From positions 95,139,444-95,203,443 of the forward strand of contig NC_066582.1 in assembly GCF_024323335.1 (NCBI RefSeq): 64,000 nucleotides of DNA, written 5' to 3'. The translations under genes and the position numbers were made by a program. This DNA comes from Lathyrus oleraceus (lineage: Eukaryota; Streptophyta; Magnoliopsida; Fabales; Fabaceae). Under the pieces are notes generated by a model, which saw only the letters and a list, made by a program, of their open reading frames with translations, was not told the origin of the DNA and made no database searches. Shown piece after piece: positions 10,613-21,773 of the stretch (position 1 is the stretch's first letter; each line of letters begins with the position of its first letter).

Positions 10613-12688
10613 CTTCCACTCTGGGGCACCTGGCCACAATATTGAGAACTGCAAAGCTTTTAAGCACGTAGTTCAGGACCTCATAGATTCAAAGGCCATC
10701 GACCTTGCACCGGCTCCGAATGTCGTTAACAATCCCATGCCCCAGCATGGTGGTGCGAACGTTAACATGATAGAGGGAAAAGCCAAGTCCATTGGGGATG
10801 TGTTGAAGTTGAAGACTCCATTGTTGGATATCAAAGGATGCTTGCTGAAGGCCGATGTTTTCCCTGGTTGTGGGAAAGTTTGTTTGGATTGTGCTGCACA
10901 GGAGAAGGGTTGTTTGAAACTACAGCAAGGTATCCATGCCTTGCTCGACAAGGGTATCCTCCAGGTTGAAGATTTGTCTGTCCGAGAGTCTATGGAAGGG
11001 GTTGAGGAAGAAGGGTTTGAAGGTGCTACTGAAGAGTTCCTAGATGTTGTTCCTGCTGATTCTGCAGTCCATGATGATGTATTTACTCTTTCCAATATGG
11101 CTGACTCTTTTGTATTTGAACTTGATTCCGATGTTTCGGATGTTTATGCTCCAACAAATGAGGTTTCTGAGTACGACTGTGACATTGCAACTATAACTAT
11201 TTTCTATCCAACTAATCAGATCAGTGTGCCAGAAGCGCAACCCGCGCCACCAGTGCGACGACCTACTATGACCATCACAACCCCTGGTCCTTTACCCTTC
11301 ACCAGTGAAAGGGCCATTCCGTGGCATTATGGGGGGAGCGTGTATACGCACGATCATAAGGTGGAACGGCCACTGAAAGTAGAAGAGGGTCAGAAGCCTG
11401 AACTTGAAGGTCCCGCAGTGGATAATGTTGGTGGAATCTGGCGATTCACCAGGAGTGGTAGATTGCTCTCACCACCGGTTACCCAAGCTGATAATGCTGA
11501 TGCTGTGGCGAAAACCAAAGGCAAGCAAGTCGTGAATGAGGGTACCTCTGCACCCCAAGATGGTTCTGAGCCCACTTTTGCAAAGGACGTGGACGAGTTT
11601 CTAAGAATCATAAAGAAAAGCGATTACAAGGTAGTCGATCAGTTGATTCAGACTCCGTCCAAGATATCCATTCTCTCACTCCTATTGTGTTCGGAGGCAC
11701 ACAGGGAGGCACTTCTGAAGGTTCTTAATGCTGCATATGTACCTCAGGAGATCTCAGTGAACCAACTAGAAGGGATCGTTGCCAATGTCCATACAAGCAA
11801 CGGGTTGGGTTTTACTGATTCTGACTTAACACCAGCTGGACGCAATCATAACAAGGCTCTGCACATCTCATTGGAATGCAGAGACACCATGTTATCTCAT
11901 GTTCTGGTGGATACAGGTTCCTCTCTCAATGTGCTACCCAAGAGGGCCCTGTCGAGGTTAGAAGTAGAGGGTTTGGTCTTGAAACCTTCAGATCTTATGG
12001 TGAGAGCCTTCGATGGTTCTAAGAGATCGGTGTTTGGAGAGGTGGAATTGCCAATTCTGATTGGATCACAAACCTTCAACACTGTCTTCTACGTGATGGA
12101 TATCAGTCCTTCCTACAGTTGCCTGCTGGGTCGGCCTTGGATCCATAATGCTGGGGCAGTCTCTTCAACTCTACATCAGAAGGTTAAGTTCCCGGTCAAC
12201 GGACGAATTATCACCGTCTGTGGTGAGGAGGACATCCTGGTCAGTAACCTGTCTACATTCAAGTATGTAGAAGTAGAAGGTGAAATTCATGAGACTCTAT
12301 GTCAGGCTTTTGAGTCAGTTCAAATCAAGGATGCAGCTCCGGTGGAAGAGGTTAAAGCGGGTGCCTCTATCTCATCCTTTAAGCAGGCACAGGCCGTGGT
12401 GGATTCAGGTGTTGCTCCCGGTTGGGGACGTCTGTTGGAATTACCGGTTAAGGAAGATAAGTTCGGGATTGGATACCAGCCAGCTCTGACTTCTACAACT
12501 TCAACACTTCAGGGGCCGATCACTTTCTCCAGTGCTGGCATCATTCAGTATGGTCAAGTCTCTGCTGTCAACGAAGAAGATGGGGATAGTGACTGCGACA
12601 TCGACAACTGGGTGCGTCCGAGGATCCCGGGTGAAGTCATCAACAATTGGTCTTCTGAAGAGATTATTCAAGTCACTCTTCTTGAAGA
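10590..12688 (+). CDS. OGRE-1 Gag C-terminus and aspartic protease (first exon of gag-pro-pol)
   Basis: Frame open from 10563 to a TAA at 12690; meaningful sequence starts with CSFHSGAPGHNIENC near 10608, a knuckle of the form C..H....GH....C typical of Ogre. A long acidic linker follows. The protease has its catalytic motif VLVDTGSSLNVLPK near 11904 and the second conserved motif SCLLGRPWIHNAGA near 12117. A Gly-rich GWGRLLELPVKEDKFGIGY stretch near 12420 might be a degenerate G-patch (weak). The protease matures the polyprotein. The stop lies inside the intron, so spliced RNA would read into pol, while unspliced RNA ends here. Confidence 0.85.
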
Positions 12689-12949
12689 GTAATTTTCTTT
12701 GTTTATTCATGCATATCCAAGTCTTACGTTCCACCCAGGGCGTAACGACTCATTGTAGGGCCCGTCTATGTGACACTTGCATTTTTTTTATCATAAATAA
12801 AGGACGTCTTTTCGCATTCAAATATTTCGTTCCTTGTCTTTCTATTTTTTGCAGTTTTTCAAAAAAAAAAAAAAAAAAAAAAATGGCAATGTTTTGTTTA
12901 GTTTCCACATTTTTTTCACACTCATAAGCACATACCATCACTCATGCAG
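12689..12949 (+). other. Intron between protease and reverse transcriptase of OGRE-1
   Basis: 261 bp from GT (12689) to AG (12949): donor GA|GTAATTTT, acceptor TCATGCAG|ATGC. Removing it joins frame to frame exactly: two bases of a split codon before, one after, then CTSPDPIDNGSAMARF. Intron retention gives an immediate TAA at 12690-12692. It is T-rich and holds a poly-A run of about 23 (12860-12882). An intron at this place is established for Ogre elements and is thought to set the ratio of Gag-Pro to Pol. The exact borders here are my inference. Confidence 0.8.
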
Positions 12950-15900
12950 ATGCACATCACCGGATCCTATTGATAACGGTTCTGCTATGGCTCGCTTCGA
13001 CTTTGAAAATCCAATCTTTCAAGCTGAAGAAGAGGATGATGAAGATTGTGAACTCCCTGAAGAACTTGCCAGGTTGTTGAAACAAGAGGAAAGGGTTATT
13101 CAACCGCATCAAGAGTTTGTTGAAGTGATTAATCTCGGCACCGAAGACGCCAAGAGAGAAATCAAAATAGGGGCTGCTTTGGAAGATAATGTGAAGAAAG
13201 GGCTGATTAAATTGCTGCAAGAATACATTGACATCTTCGCCTGGTCTTATCAGGACATGCCTGGGCTGGACACAGACATCGTGGTACACTGCTTGCCTCT
13301 CAAAGAAGGTTGTCCTCCGGTCAAGCAGAAGCTCAGAAGAACAAGACCAGAGATGGCTGTCAAGATAAAGGAAGAAGTGCAAAAGCAGTTGGATGCAGGG
13401 TTTCTAGCAGTCACCAATTATCCGCCATGGGTTGCAAACATCGTCCCAGTACCTAAGAAGGATGGAAAGGTACGGATGTGTGTCGACTATCGGGATCTGA
13501 ACAGAGCTAGCCCTAAAGATGATTTCCCATTACCTCACATCGACGTTTTGGTGGATAATACAGCTCAGTTCTCGGTATTCTCCTTCATGGATGGCTTTTC
13601 TGGCTATAACCAAATCAAGATGGCACCAGAAGACATGGAAAAGACAACTTTCATAACCCCGTGGGGCACCTTCTGCTACAAGGTGATGCCGTTTGGTCTG
13701 AAAAATGCCGGAGCAACATATCAACGAGCTATGGTAACTCTGTTCCATGATATGATTCATCATGAAATCGAGGTTTATGTGGATGATATGATTGCCAAAT
13801 CTCAGACAGAAGAAGAACATTTGGTGAATTTGCAGAAATTGTTTGAGCGTTTGAGGAAATTCAAGCTGAGGCTTAATCCGAACAAGTGTACTTTCGGGGT
13901 GAGATCGGGAAAATTGCTGGGTTTTATTCTTAGCGGAAAAGGGATTGAGGTGGATCCTGACAAAGTGAAAGCAATACAGGAAATGCCTGAGCCAAGAACA
14001 GAGAAGCAAGTCCGTAGTTTCTTAGGGAGGTTGAACTACATTGCAAGGTTCATCTCTCACCTAACAACCACGTGTGAGCCAATTTTCAAATTGCTGAGGA
14101 AAGATCAGGCTATCGGGTGGAATGAAGATTGTCAAAGGGCTTTTGAGAAGATAAAAGAGTATTTACAGAAACCTCCAATCCTTATACCTCCAGTTCCTGG
14201 GAGACCTCTGATAATGTACCTATCAGTGACTGAGAACTCGATGGGGTGTGTATTGGGACAGCATGACGAGTCTGGTCGAAAAGAGCATGCCATATACTAC
14301 CTTAGCAAAAAGTTTACCGACTGTGAAATCAAATATTCGCAGCTTGAGAAAACTTGCTGTGCTTTGGCCTGGGCTGCTCGCCGACTGAGGCAGTATATGT
14401 TGAACCATACTACCTTGTTGATTTCTAAGATGGATCCAGTGAAATACATATTCGAGAAGCCAGCTCTCACCGGAAGGGTCGCTCGTTGGCAAATGATTTT
14501 AACAGAGTATGATATTCAGTACACGTCGCAAAAAGCCATCAAAGGTAGTATTCTGTCGGACTACCTTGCCGAGCAGCCGATTGATGATTATGAGCCGATG
14601 AAGTTTGAATTCCCTGATGAAGACATCATGTTCCTCAAGATGAAAGACTGTGAAGAGCCAGTTGTTGGGGAGGGACCTGATCCGAACGAAAAGTGGACTT
14701 TGTTGTTTGATGGGGCTGTCAATGCTAGAGGAAGTGGAATTGGTGCCGTCATTACAACTCCGAAAGGTGCCCACATACCTTTCACCGCTCGTTTGACTTT
14801 TGAGTGCACAAATAATGAAGCTGAGTACGAGGCCTGTATCTTGGGCATTGAGCAAGCCATTGATCTGAGAATCAAGACTCTGGACATCTTCGGAGATTCA
14901 GCTCTGGTGATTAATCAAGTGAATGGTGATTGGAATACTCTCCAGCCCACTCTGGTCCCCTACAGAGATTACACGAGAAGACTGTTGACTTTCTTCACAA
15001 CGGTAAAATTGTATCATATACCTCGTGATGAGAACCAGATGGCAGACACACTTGCTACTCTATCCTCCATGATCAAGGTAATTCGTTGGAACCATGCTCC
15101 CAGGATCGATGTGATACGCCTTGACCGGGCCGCGTATGTGTTTGCTGCTGAACTGGTAGTCGATGACAAGCCCTGGTATCACGATATCAAGTGCTTTCTG
15201 AAGAATCAAGAGTACCCTGCAGGGGCATCCAACAATGACAGAAAAACTTTGAGAAGATTGGCAGGAAGTTTCTTCTTGAACAAAGACGATGTGTTGTATA
15301 AGAGGAACTTCGACATGGTTTTGCTCAGATGTGTGGACAAACACGAGGCGGACATGTTAATGCAGGAAGTTCATGAAGGTTCCTTCGGTACTCATGCCGG
15401 TGGACATGCAATGGCTAAGAAATTGTTGAGAGCGGGTTATTATTGGATGACCATGGAATCAGATTGTTTCAAGTATGCTTGGAAGTGTCATAAATGCCAG
15501 ATTTATGCTGATAAGGTGCATGTACCGCCGAATCCTCTGAATGTGATGTCTTCGCCGTGGCCGTTTTCTATGTGGGGTATTGACATGATTGGAAAGATTG
15601 AGCCGACTGCTTCCAATGCGCATCGCTTCATCCTTGTTGCCATCGACTATTTCACCAAATGGGTCGAAGCAGCGTCATTTGCGAATGTCACCAGACATGT
15701 GGTTGCCCGTTTCATCAAGAAAGAAATTATTTGTCGCTATGGGATTCCCGAAAGAATCATTACTGATAATGGTTCTAATCTCAACAACAAAATGATGAAG
15801 GAGTTGTGTCAGAACTTCAACATTCAGCATCACAATTCTTCCCCTTACCGCCCTAAGATGAACGGCGCTGTTGAGGCGGCAAATAAGAACATAAAGATTG

Positions 15901-16421
15901 TGCAGAAGATGGTCGTTACGTACAGAGATTGGCATGAGATGCTACCCTTCGCCTTGCATGGGTACCGCACTTCAGTACGTACATCGACAGGGGCAACCCC
16001 TTACTCCCTTGTGTATGGTATGGAAGCAGTCCTACCTGTTGAAGTGGAGATTCCTTCTCTAAGAGTCCTGTTGGATGTCAAGTTAGATGAAGCTGAATGG
16101 ATTCAGACAAGGTTCAATGAGTTGAGTCTTATCGAAGAGAAGCGAATGGCAGCCATTTGTCATGGGCAGTTGTATCAGAGTCGGATGAAGAGAGCTTTTG
16201 ATCAGAAGGTGCGTCCTCGTTGTTTCCAAGTCGGAGATTTAGTGTTGAAAAGGATCCTTCCTCCTCAGACAGATCACAGGGGCAAGTGGACTCCTAACTA
16301 TGATGGACCGTATATTGTCACCAAGGTTTTTGATGGTGGGGCCTTAATGCTTGCAACTATGGAGGGTGAAGACTTCGCTTCCCCTGTGAACTCAGACGCA
16401 GTTAAAAAATACTTCGCATAA
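12950..16421 (+). CDS. pol: OGRE-1 Pol: reverse transcriptase, two RNase H domains, integrase
   Basis: Open without a stop. RT motifs: PVPKKDGKVRMCVDYRDLN near 13447, SFMDGFSGYNQI, MPFGLKNAGATYQRAM and the catalytic YVDDM at 13774-13788. The Ty3-type RNase H follows (MGCVLGQHDESGRKEHAIYY, near 14240-14400). A second, archaeal/plant-type RNase H comes next: WTLLFDGAVNARGSGIGAVI from 14693, then NNEAEYEA and a conserved D in FGDSALV. This is known for the Tat clade, which includes Ogre. Integrase has the H2C2 zinc finger (H..H then CHKCQ, 15370-15500) and catalytic residues in WGIDMIG, ITDNGSN and GAVEAANK (about 15581, 15764, 15875). No chromodomain follows, as usual for Tat. It copies element RNA to DNA and inserts it. 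No broken catalytic residue seen. Confidence 0.93.
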
Positions 16422-17970
16422 AATAGACCCGCTGGACAGTAAAAAGAGTAGTCCAGGCAAAAATGGGCATCCCGACGAACCAAGAAAATGAAAAGGTTCG
16501 GGCAAAAATTAGGGATTAAAAATGAAAAGATCGTACACCCGGTAAGTTGAAAACCTGAAAAGGCAACTTAGGCAAAAATGGGTATCCCGGTGGATCGAAA
16601 ACCCGAAAAGGGCGATCCAGGCAAAAGTTAGGGATTAAGCGAATGACTGCGTTCTGAGTAGCTCTGAATCTCATCTCGTGCCAATGACTGGAAATTTTTG
16701 AAGGATAGGAAACAGTCCAATCACTCTTTCAGAAAGCTGATCATCTGGAGGATCTTGAAGACGGGCAAGTCATAGCAGAATTGGAACCCAATAGAAATCC
16801 ACTTCACATTGCCATTAGATTAATTTTTGTTTTATCTATTGTGCGATTACCTCTTTCCAGGGATTGCTTCTTAATGTAAATGCCTATTCAGAGGCCATTC
16901 AATCAATAAAATCATGTTATTCAGTATATCTCTGTTTTCATTTTCATTTTACTGTTTTGTTTGCGAAAATGACGTCCGAATTTTTGATAAACATTGCATC
17001 ATGACACATAAGGGCTTTACAGGTACATGCTCAGTAAACATTTAAAATTGCTGTAAATTTTGAGTGCCTTGGATCGTCTATTCAGAACAGATACCCTCGG
17101 GGCATTTCTTTAAAATCCCCTTGCAGATGATCGTGAATATCTTCCCCAGAAGCCACCAACAGACTTCGGTGTCTTATCCCTGTAGAGCTAATTAGAGCGT
17201 TGGATTCTTCAATCCCCAGCAGGTTTTCACCACTGTACTTCCCCAAGCGTTTGTTTCAGGACATACACTCCCCAGTAGAGTTGATAGTGCCAGACTATAT
17301 ATCCCCAGCGGAGTTGACAGTGCCAGACTGTATCTTTCCAGCAGAAGTGGCTGCTCCTTAGAGTTCGATGCCAGATCGATAGTCCCAATGCCAGATCCAT
17401 GGTTTCTTTCCTTGAAGCAGAACCTCGGTACCGTATCAGTGTTTGCTCCCCCTGCTGAGTCATCTCTCGCAAACTGTGGTTGCCAGAATCAGTGTAGCTC
17501 TCCTCAGTAGCAGGCTTCCAATGCCATTCTTTCCCCGATCAGAGTCTCGGTATGGCCAGAACACCGCATGGCTAGTCATCTCCCCACAGAGTTCATTGTG
17601 GTGTGTATCTCCAGCAGTCTGGCCAGAGCCCAGAGGATGGTAATCATTTCCCCAGCAGATCCCCTTGCCTCGACTTGGCATTCTACCCAGCATTTCGCAT
17701 CCCTGCATGTAGAATCATATTGCATTACATCATTCCAAATCGCGTAGCATTTCCATTTTCATGGAGCATTACGCCATTGAAAAATTCAAACATACGCATG
17801 TAAGCATAAAACATTCTCGGTATCCCAAGTGATAAGCTAGAAGTTGTTTCCAGTACTCAGACTGAAGATTGTTCATGACTTACCTTTGTTATCCCCAGCA
17901 AGTGTCATTGGCCCATGCGCCGCCTCTATTATCATTCCCTATTTCTGCCAATACTGACAGGCATGAAGCT

Positions 17971-18430
17971 TTCCGGTATCCAGACCGAAGTGGCATTCAG
18001 GCCAGTTTTCCGGTATCCAGACCGAAGTGGCATTCAGGCCAGTTTTCCGGTATCCAGACCGAAGTGGCATTCAGGCCAGTTTTCCGGTATCCAGACCGAA
18101 GTGGCATTCAGGCCAGTGTTCCGATGTTCAGATCGAAGAAGTTTCCGACGTTCAGGTCGATGCGACTTGTGGCATTCAGGCCAGTTTTTCCGGTATTCAG
18201 ACCGAAGTGGCGTTCAGGCCAGTTTTCCGGTATCCAGACCGAAGTGGCATTCAGGCCAGTTTTCCGGTATCCAGACCGAAGTGGCGTTCAGGCCAGTTTT
18301 CCGGTATCCAGACCGAAGTGGCGTTCAGGCCAGTTTTCCGGTATCCAGACCGAAGTGGCGTTCAGGCCAGTTTTCCGGTATCCAGACCGAAGTGGCATTC
18401 AGGCCAGTTTTCCGATATTCAGATCGAAGT
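17971..18430 (+). repeat. 37-bp tandem array in OGRE-1 3' UTR
   Basis: Unit of 37 bp built on TTTTCCGGTATCCAGACCGA followed by AGTGGCATTCAGGCCAG. About ten good copies start near 17971, 18008, 18045, 18082, 18188, 18225, 18262, 18299, 18336 and 18373; degenerate copies lie at 18119-18180 and 18410-18450. Because 37 is not a multiple of three, all three forward frames stay open across the array, giving spurious ORFs of 167 to 238 codons. Confidence 0.95.
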
Positions 18431-18699
18431 CCTTTCCAGTATTCAGACTGATGAGCGGCATTCCGGCCATGGTTATTTCTGTGTTACCATTTATTTTGGT
18501 ATGCAAGTTAACATTCTTTATTCAGACTGACTCTCACCGTACCAGACGGATCCTCCTTTCAAGACCACCTCTTTGCCGATTCTGACAGACATTGTTACTT
18601 CATTTCACTTCAGTGCAAATTTTTGGGCTTTTATTGTATTCAATCCCTTGATACCTCGAAAGCACGAAAGCAGCTGTCATCTTCCTTCCGGGTCTCCAG

Positions 18700-18718
18700 T
18701 TGATTGAATAGGGGCAGC
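18700..18718 (+). promoter_or_regulatory. Polypurine tract of OGRE-1
   Basis: TTGAATAGGGGCAGC ends exactly at the 3' LTR. OGRE-2 has TTGAACAGGGGCAGC at the same place. This is the expected plus-strand primer. Confidence 0.8.
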
Positions 18719-20429
18719 TGTAATACCCCAAAATTTACCCTTTCATTTTTTCCAAAAAAAAAAAAAAATTAAATAAATAATTAGAATATAACAAATTATT
18801 TTGGACTTGGGTCTCCCTCATTCCAAGCCCACCAGTCCACGAAAATCAGCTATAAATATAAGAGTTTCAGTAGGGTTTCAGACACTTGGAAATTCCCTGA
18901 GAAATAGACTTGGAGTTCACGTGGAGTTTCAAACCTAGGAACTACTCTGCAGCAACCTTCGGGCAGCCCTGAGAAGTTCATTCCGCCTCGCGCAAACCCT
19001 AAACGTTACTTCGCCAATCCGGCCTTGCCTTCCAATTTTAACAGGTCTCTCATCAGGTATGCCTCTGTTCCTATTACTCTATGCCTCGGGTTGAATACTG
19101 AATATATGAGGTAACCTCAGGCTTGGCCCACAGGGTTATATTTGTGTATGAATATGTGATTTATGCCTTGACTGTTTAACAATTTCGTTTATGAGGTGAA
19201 TGCCATAGGATTTGGAATCTTTAACATCGTGCAGGTACCAATGGGAAATCCAAATCCCGCAGGTGCTCGCTAGCCGCTTCGCTAGGCGAGCACGCAGCGA
19301 AGCTTCGCTAGGCGAAGCAGTCGCGAATGCGACAGTATCTGCTTTTATTCCGTTTTGTTCTAACCTGTTCTTTGTGTTGCCATGGCCTGGTTATCTTTTG
19401 ATTTCATCCTGTTTGCCTAACCCCTTTTGTTGAGTTTTTGTGAGGGCTCACATATTCTCGCAGGGATACCCTCCGGAGGTTTATTCCGATTTCCCGTACT
19501 GATTGGTTTTCTTTGATGGCATCAGCTTGGGAGAATCTCAGGGTCGCTTATCCTTTAATTGCTGTAACTTCGGATCTTGATCCGTGTGGTATTTTACTTC
19601 TTCCCTTTTATTTCTACTGTTTCTTAGCTGGAAGACCTCGATAGGAGGCAATGTTTGAGCCCCTTGGTGGCATTTTTTCTATTTCAAGATATATGTTTTG
19701 TGTGATGTGATTGTTTCCCCATAGGATGCGAGGCTTCGCATAGTCTCCCGTTTGCATGCCAATTTAGGTAGCATTGTTCCTCCGCCTAGGACTTCCTTTT
19801 TGCGTGCGCGTTCCTACAACGCAAACAAAACCTAAAACCCAAAGCAACACGTTTACTCCTTCTACTACAGGCGAGTAAGTCTCCAAAGGTCGAGCATCCG
19901 GTAGATTGCGTAGTAACGTTGTTCACCCCGTAACCTAATCCATAACCCCGTAGTTAGTCGAACTACGGCTTGCTCTGATTCTCATTCCAAATGAGATACG
20001 TAGGCATAAGACGCGATGTCTTAGCGAGCACAATTACCCCCAACCCATAGGTCAGCCGAGCTACGAAGACTCTGATTCTCATATTCAGATGAGATACGTA
20101 TGCAGTGGATGCGACATCCGCGTGAGTCATTTCTCTTAACCTTTTAGTAAACAGCACAAGATAAACTCACACCCTTTAGACAAGAACTACAAAAGTGGAT
20201 CCCGTAGAGTACTACGGATGCGTAGGGGTGCTAATACCTTCCCTTCGCATAACCGACTCCCGAACCCAAGATTTGGTTGCGAGACCTTGTCTTTTCCTTT
20301 CCTCTTTTCAGGTTTACTTCGAGCGTTTCCTTTCCCTCCTTTGGGATGAATAACGCACGGTGGCGACTCTTCTGTCATTTTCTTTCGCCGGTTGTTTTTT
20401 CGCACACTGTATTTTTTCAGGTTGCGACA
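18719..20429 (+). repeat. OGRE-1 3' LTR
   Basis: Near-identical copy of 4447-6158, with the TATA box at 18851-18858. It is followed by the right target duplication CTTGT at 20430-20434, after which the COP-D LTR resumes. Confidence 0.96.
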
Positions 20430-20434
20430 CTTGT

Positions 20435-21489
20435 ATCGAATTATTTATTTATAATAAAAGACTTTTTCTTTATTATGGTTGTTTAATAAAGTCCATAGAA
20501 TAGCTAGTCCATTTAATGTATCAAGTGTGACTTAATCATGAGATCACATTAAACATAAGGACACTATTCTTAAAGTATCCGTAGTCGAGCCTTATTGTGA
20601 AGTAGGATAACATTAAAGCATTAAGACTATTATGTATATAGACTGATGATCATATCTCATGGATCATGGATAAGGAGTTATCAAGTCTTAAACAGAGGTA
20701 TGAATATTAAGAGTAATATTTATACTGGATTGACCCGCTATGAGAATACTATATAGAATATTATGTAAAGTGTCATAAGTTATTCTCATGGTGATAATGG
20801 TGTATACCACCCTTCGACCTGAAACCACTATGGACCCTAGATGTAGAGTCGAGTGCCTTATTGCTGATCAAACGTTGTCCATAACTGGATGACCATAAAG
20901 ACAGTTGATGGGTACTCCACGAAGCATGCTAAGGGACATGAGTGACCTAAATGGAATTTGCCCATCCTGCATAACAGGATAAATGTCTGTGGGCCCAATA
21001 TTGAACTGGACAAGGATGACACGGTCTATGCCTTGTGTTCAATATAGACATAAGGGAAAAATGGTAATTGTACAAATAAGTATTATCACAAAAGGATTTT
21101 TCAGATCACCTGACATTTTCGTGTCTTAAGTAGCAGTGATGTATTGCTAGATACCGCTCACTGTTTATTATGTTAAATACGTGATTTAATATAATTGCAA
21201 ATGCCGCGAAAATCTACAGGGTCACACACAAAAGGACGGATTGATGAGAGATAGAGTAACTAAGGAACACCGTAAGGTACGGTGCACTTAAGTGAATTGT
21301 AGGACATCGTAAGGTACGGTGTACTTAAGTAGAATACGAAATATGGTAAGGTACCACACGCTTAAGTGATTTTGGCATATTATAAGATATGGGCCACATA
21401 CACTTAAGTGGGCCTTTTAGCTTGCAGCCCACACAAGTGGTTCTATAAATAGAACCCTTGTGCAGAAGCATTTATGCAGTTGCAATTTC

Positions 21490-21531
<42 letters not shown>

Positions 21532-21760
21532 CAAAGCCTTCATTCGTAGCAGCTAGCACTGAGATTGAAGGAATCCGTTCGTGTGGACTGAGTAGAGGCG
21601 TTGTCATCGTTCAACGTTCGTGATCGCTCCGTAGATCCGCATCAAAGGTTTCAATCGTCACAAGAGGTAAAGATTCTATCACTGATCATGCCCATTCGTA
21701 AGGATCACTAAAGGAGAAATTTTTTAAATTCCGCTGCGTTTTAGTCGCCCATCTCCTTCA
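20435..21760 (+). repeat. COP-D 5' LTR, second piece
   Basis: Matches 44812-46108. A U3 block at 21268-21413 has four imperfect 36-38 bp repeats built on GTAAGGTACGGTG.ACTTAAG. The TATA box TATAAATA (21444-21451) lies inside the inverted repeat GGTTCTATAAATAGAACC. A (TC)18 run at 21493-21528 follows in the likely 5' UTR; the 3' LTR has only about (TC)9. It ends CTCCTTCA before the primer site. Confidence 0.92.
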
Positions 21761-21761
21761 G

Positions 21762-21773
21762 TGGTATCAGAGC
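21762..21773 (+). promoter_or_regulatory. Primer-binding site of COP-D (initiator tRNA-Met type)
   Basis: TGGTATCAGAGC, one base after the LTR, is the standard copia primer site complementary to the initiator tRNA-Met 3' end. Confidence 0.92.

Larger units (their letters stand above)
16422..18718 (+). other. OGRE-1 3' untranslated region
   Basis: 2.3 kb without genes. The first 220 bp hold a doubled cassette (GGCAAAAATGGGTATCCCGG ... GCAAAAGTTAGGGATTAA) that OGRE-2 shares at 28198-28400. An AATAAA lies at 16905. The middle is C-rich with repeated CCCCAGCAG and CCAGACT words. A tandem array occupies 17971-18430. Long, fast-changing 3' UTRs are typical for Ogre. Confidence 0.8.
4447..20429 (+). 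mobile_element. OGRE-1: nearly complete Ogre (Ty3/gypsy, Tat clade)
   Basis: A 15,983 bp element bounded by TG...CA LTRs and the 5 bp target duplication CTTGT (4442-4446 and 20430-20434). Order: LTR, tRNA-Arg-type primer site, leader, ORF1, gag, protease, intron, RT-RNaseH-aRNaseH-integrase, long 3' UTR with a tandem array, polypurine tract, LTR. This is the defining Ogre layout known from legumes. The LTRs (1712 and 1711 bp) differ by only 3 substitutions and one poly-A length change by eye, so insertion was very recent. One stop in ORF1 and one frame break between gag and protease make this copy non-autonomous. Confidence 0.95.

Noticed and set aside
17869..18585. Long open frames (167-238 codons) in all three plus-strand frames
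   Set aside because: They are the translation of a 37 bp tandem repeat that lacks stops in any frame; the three frames give the same peptide words. No start context, domain or conservation supports a protein.
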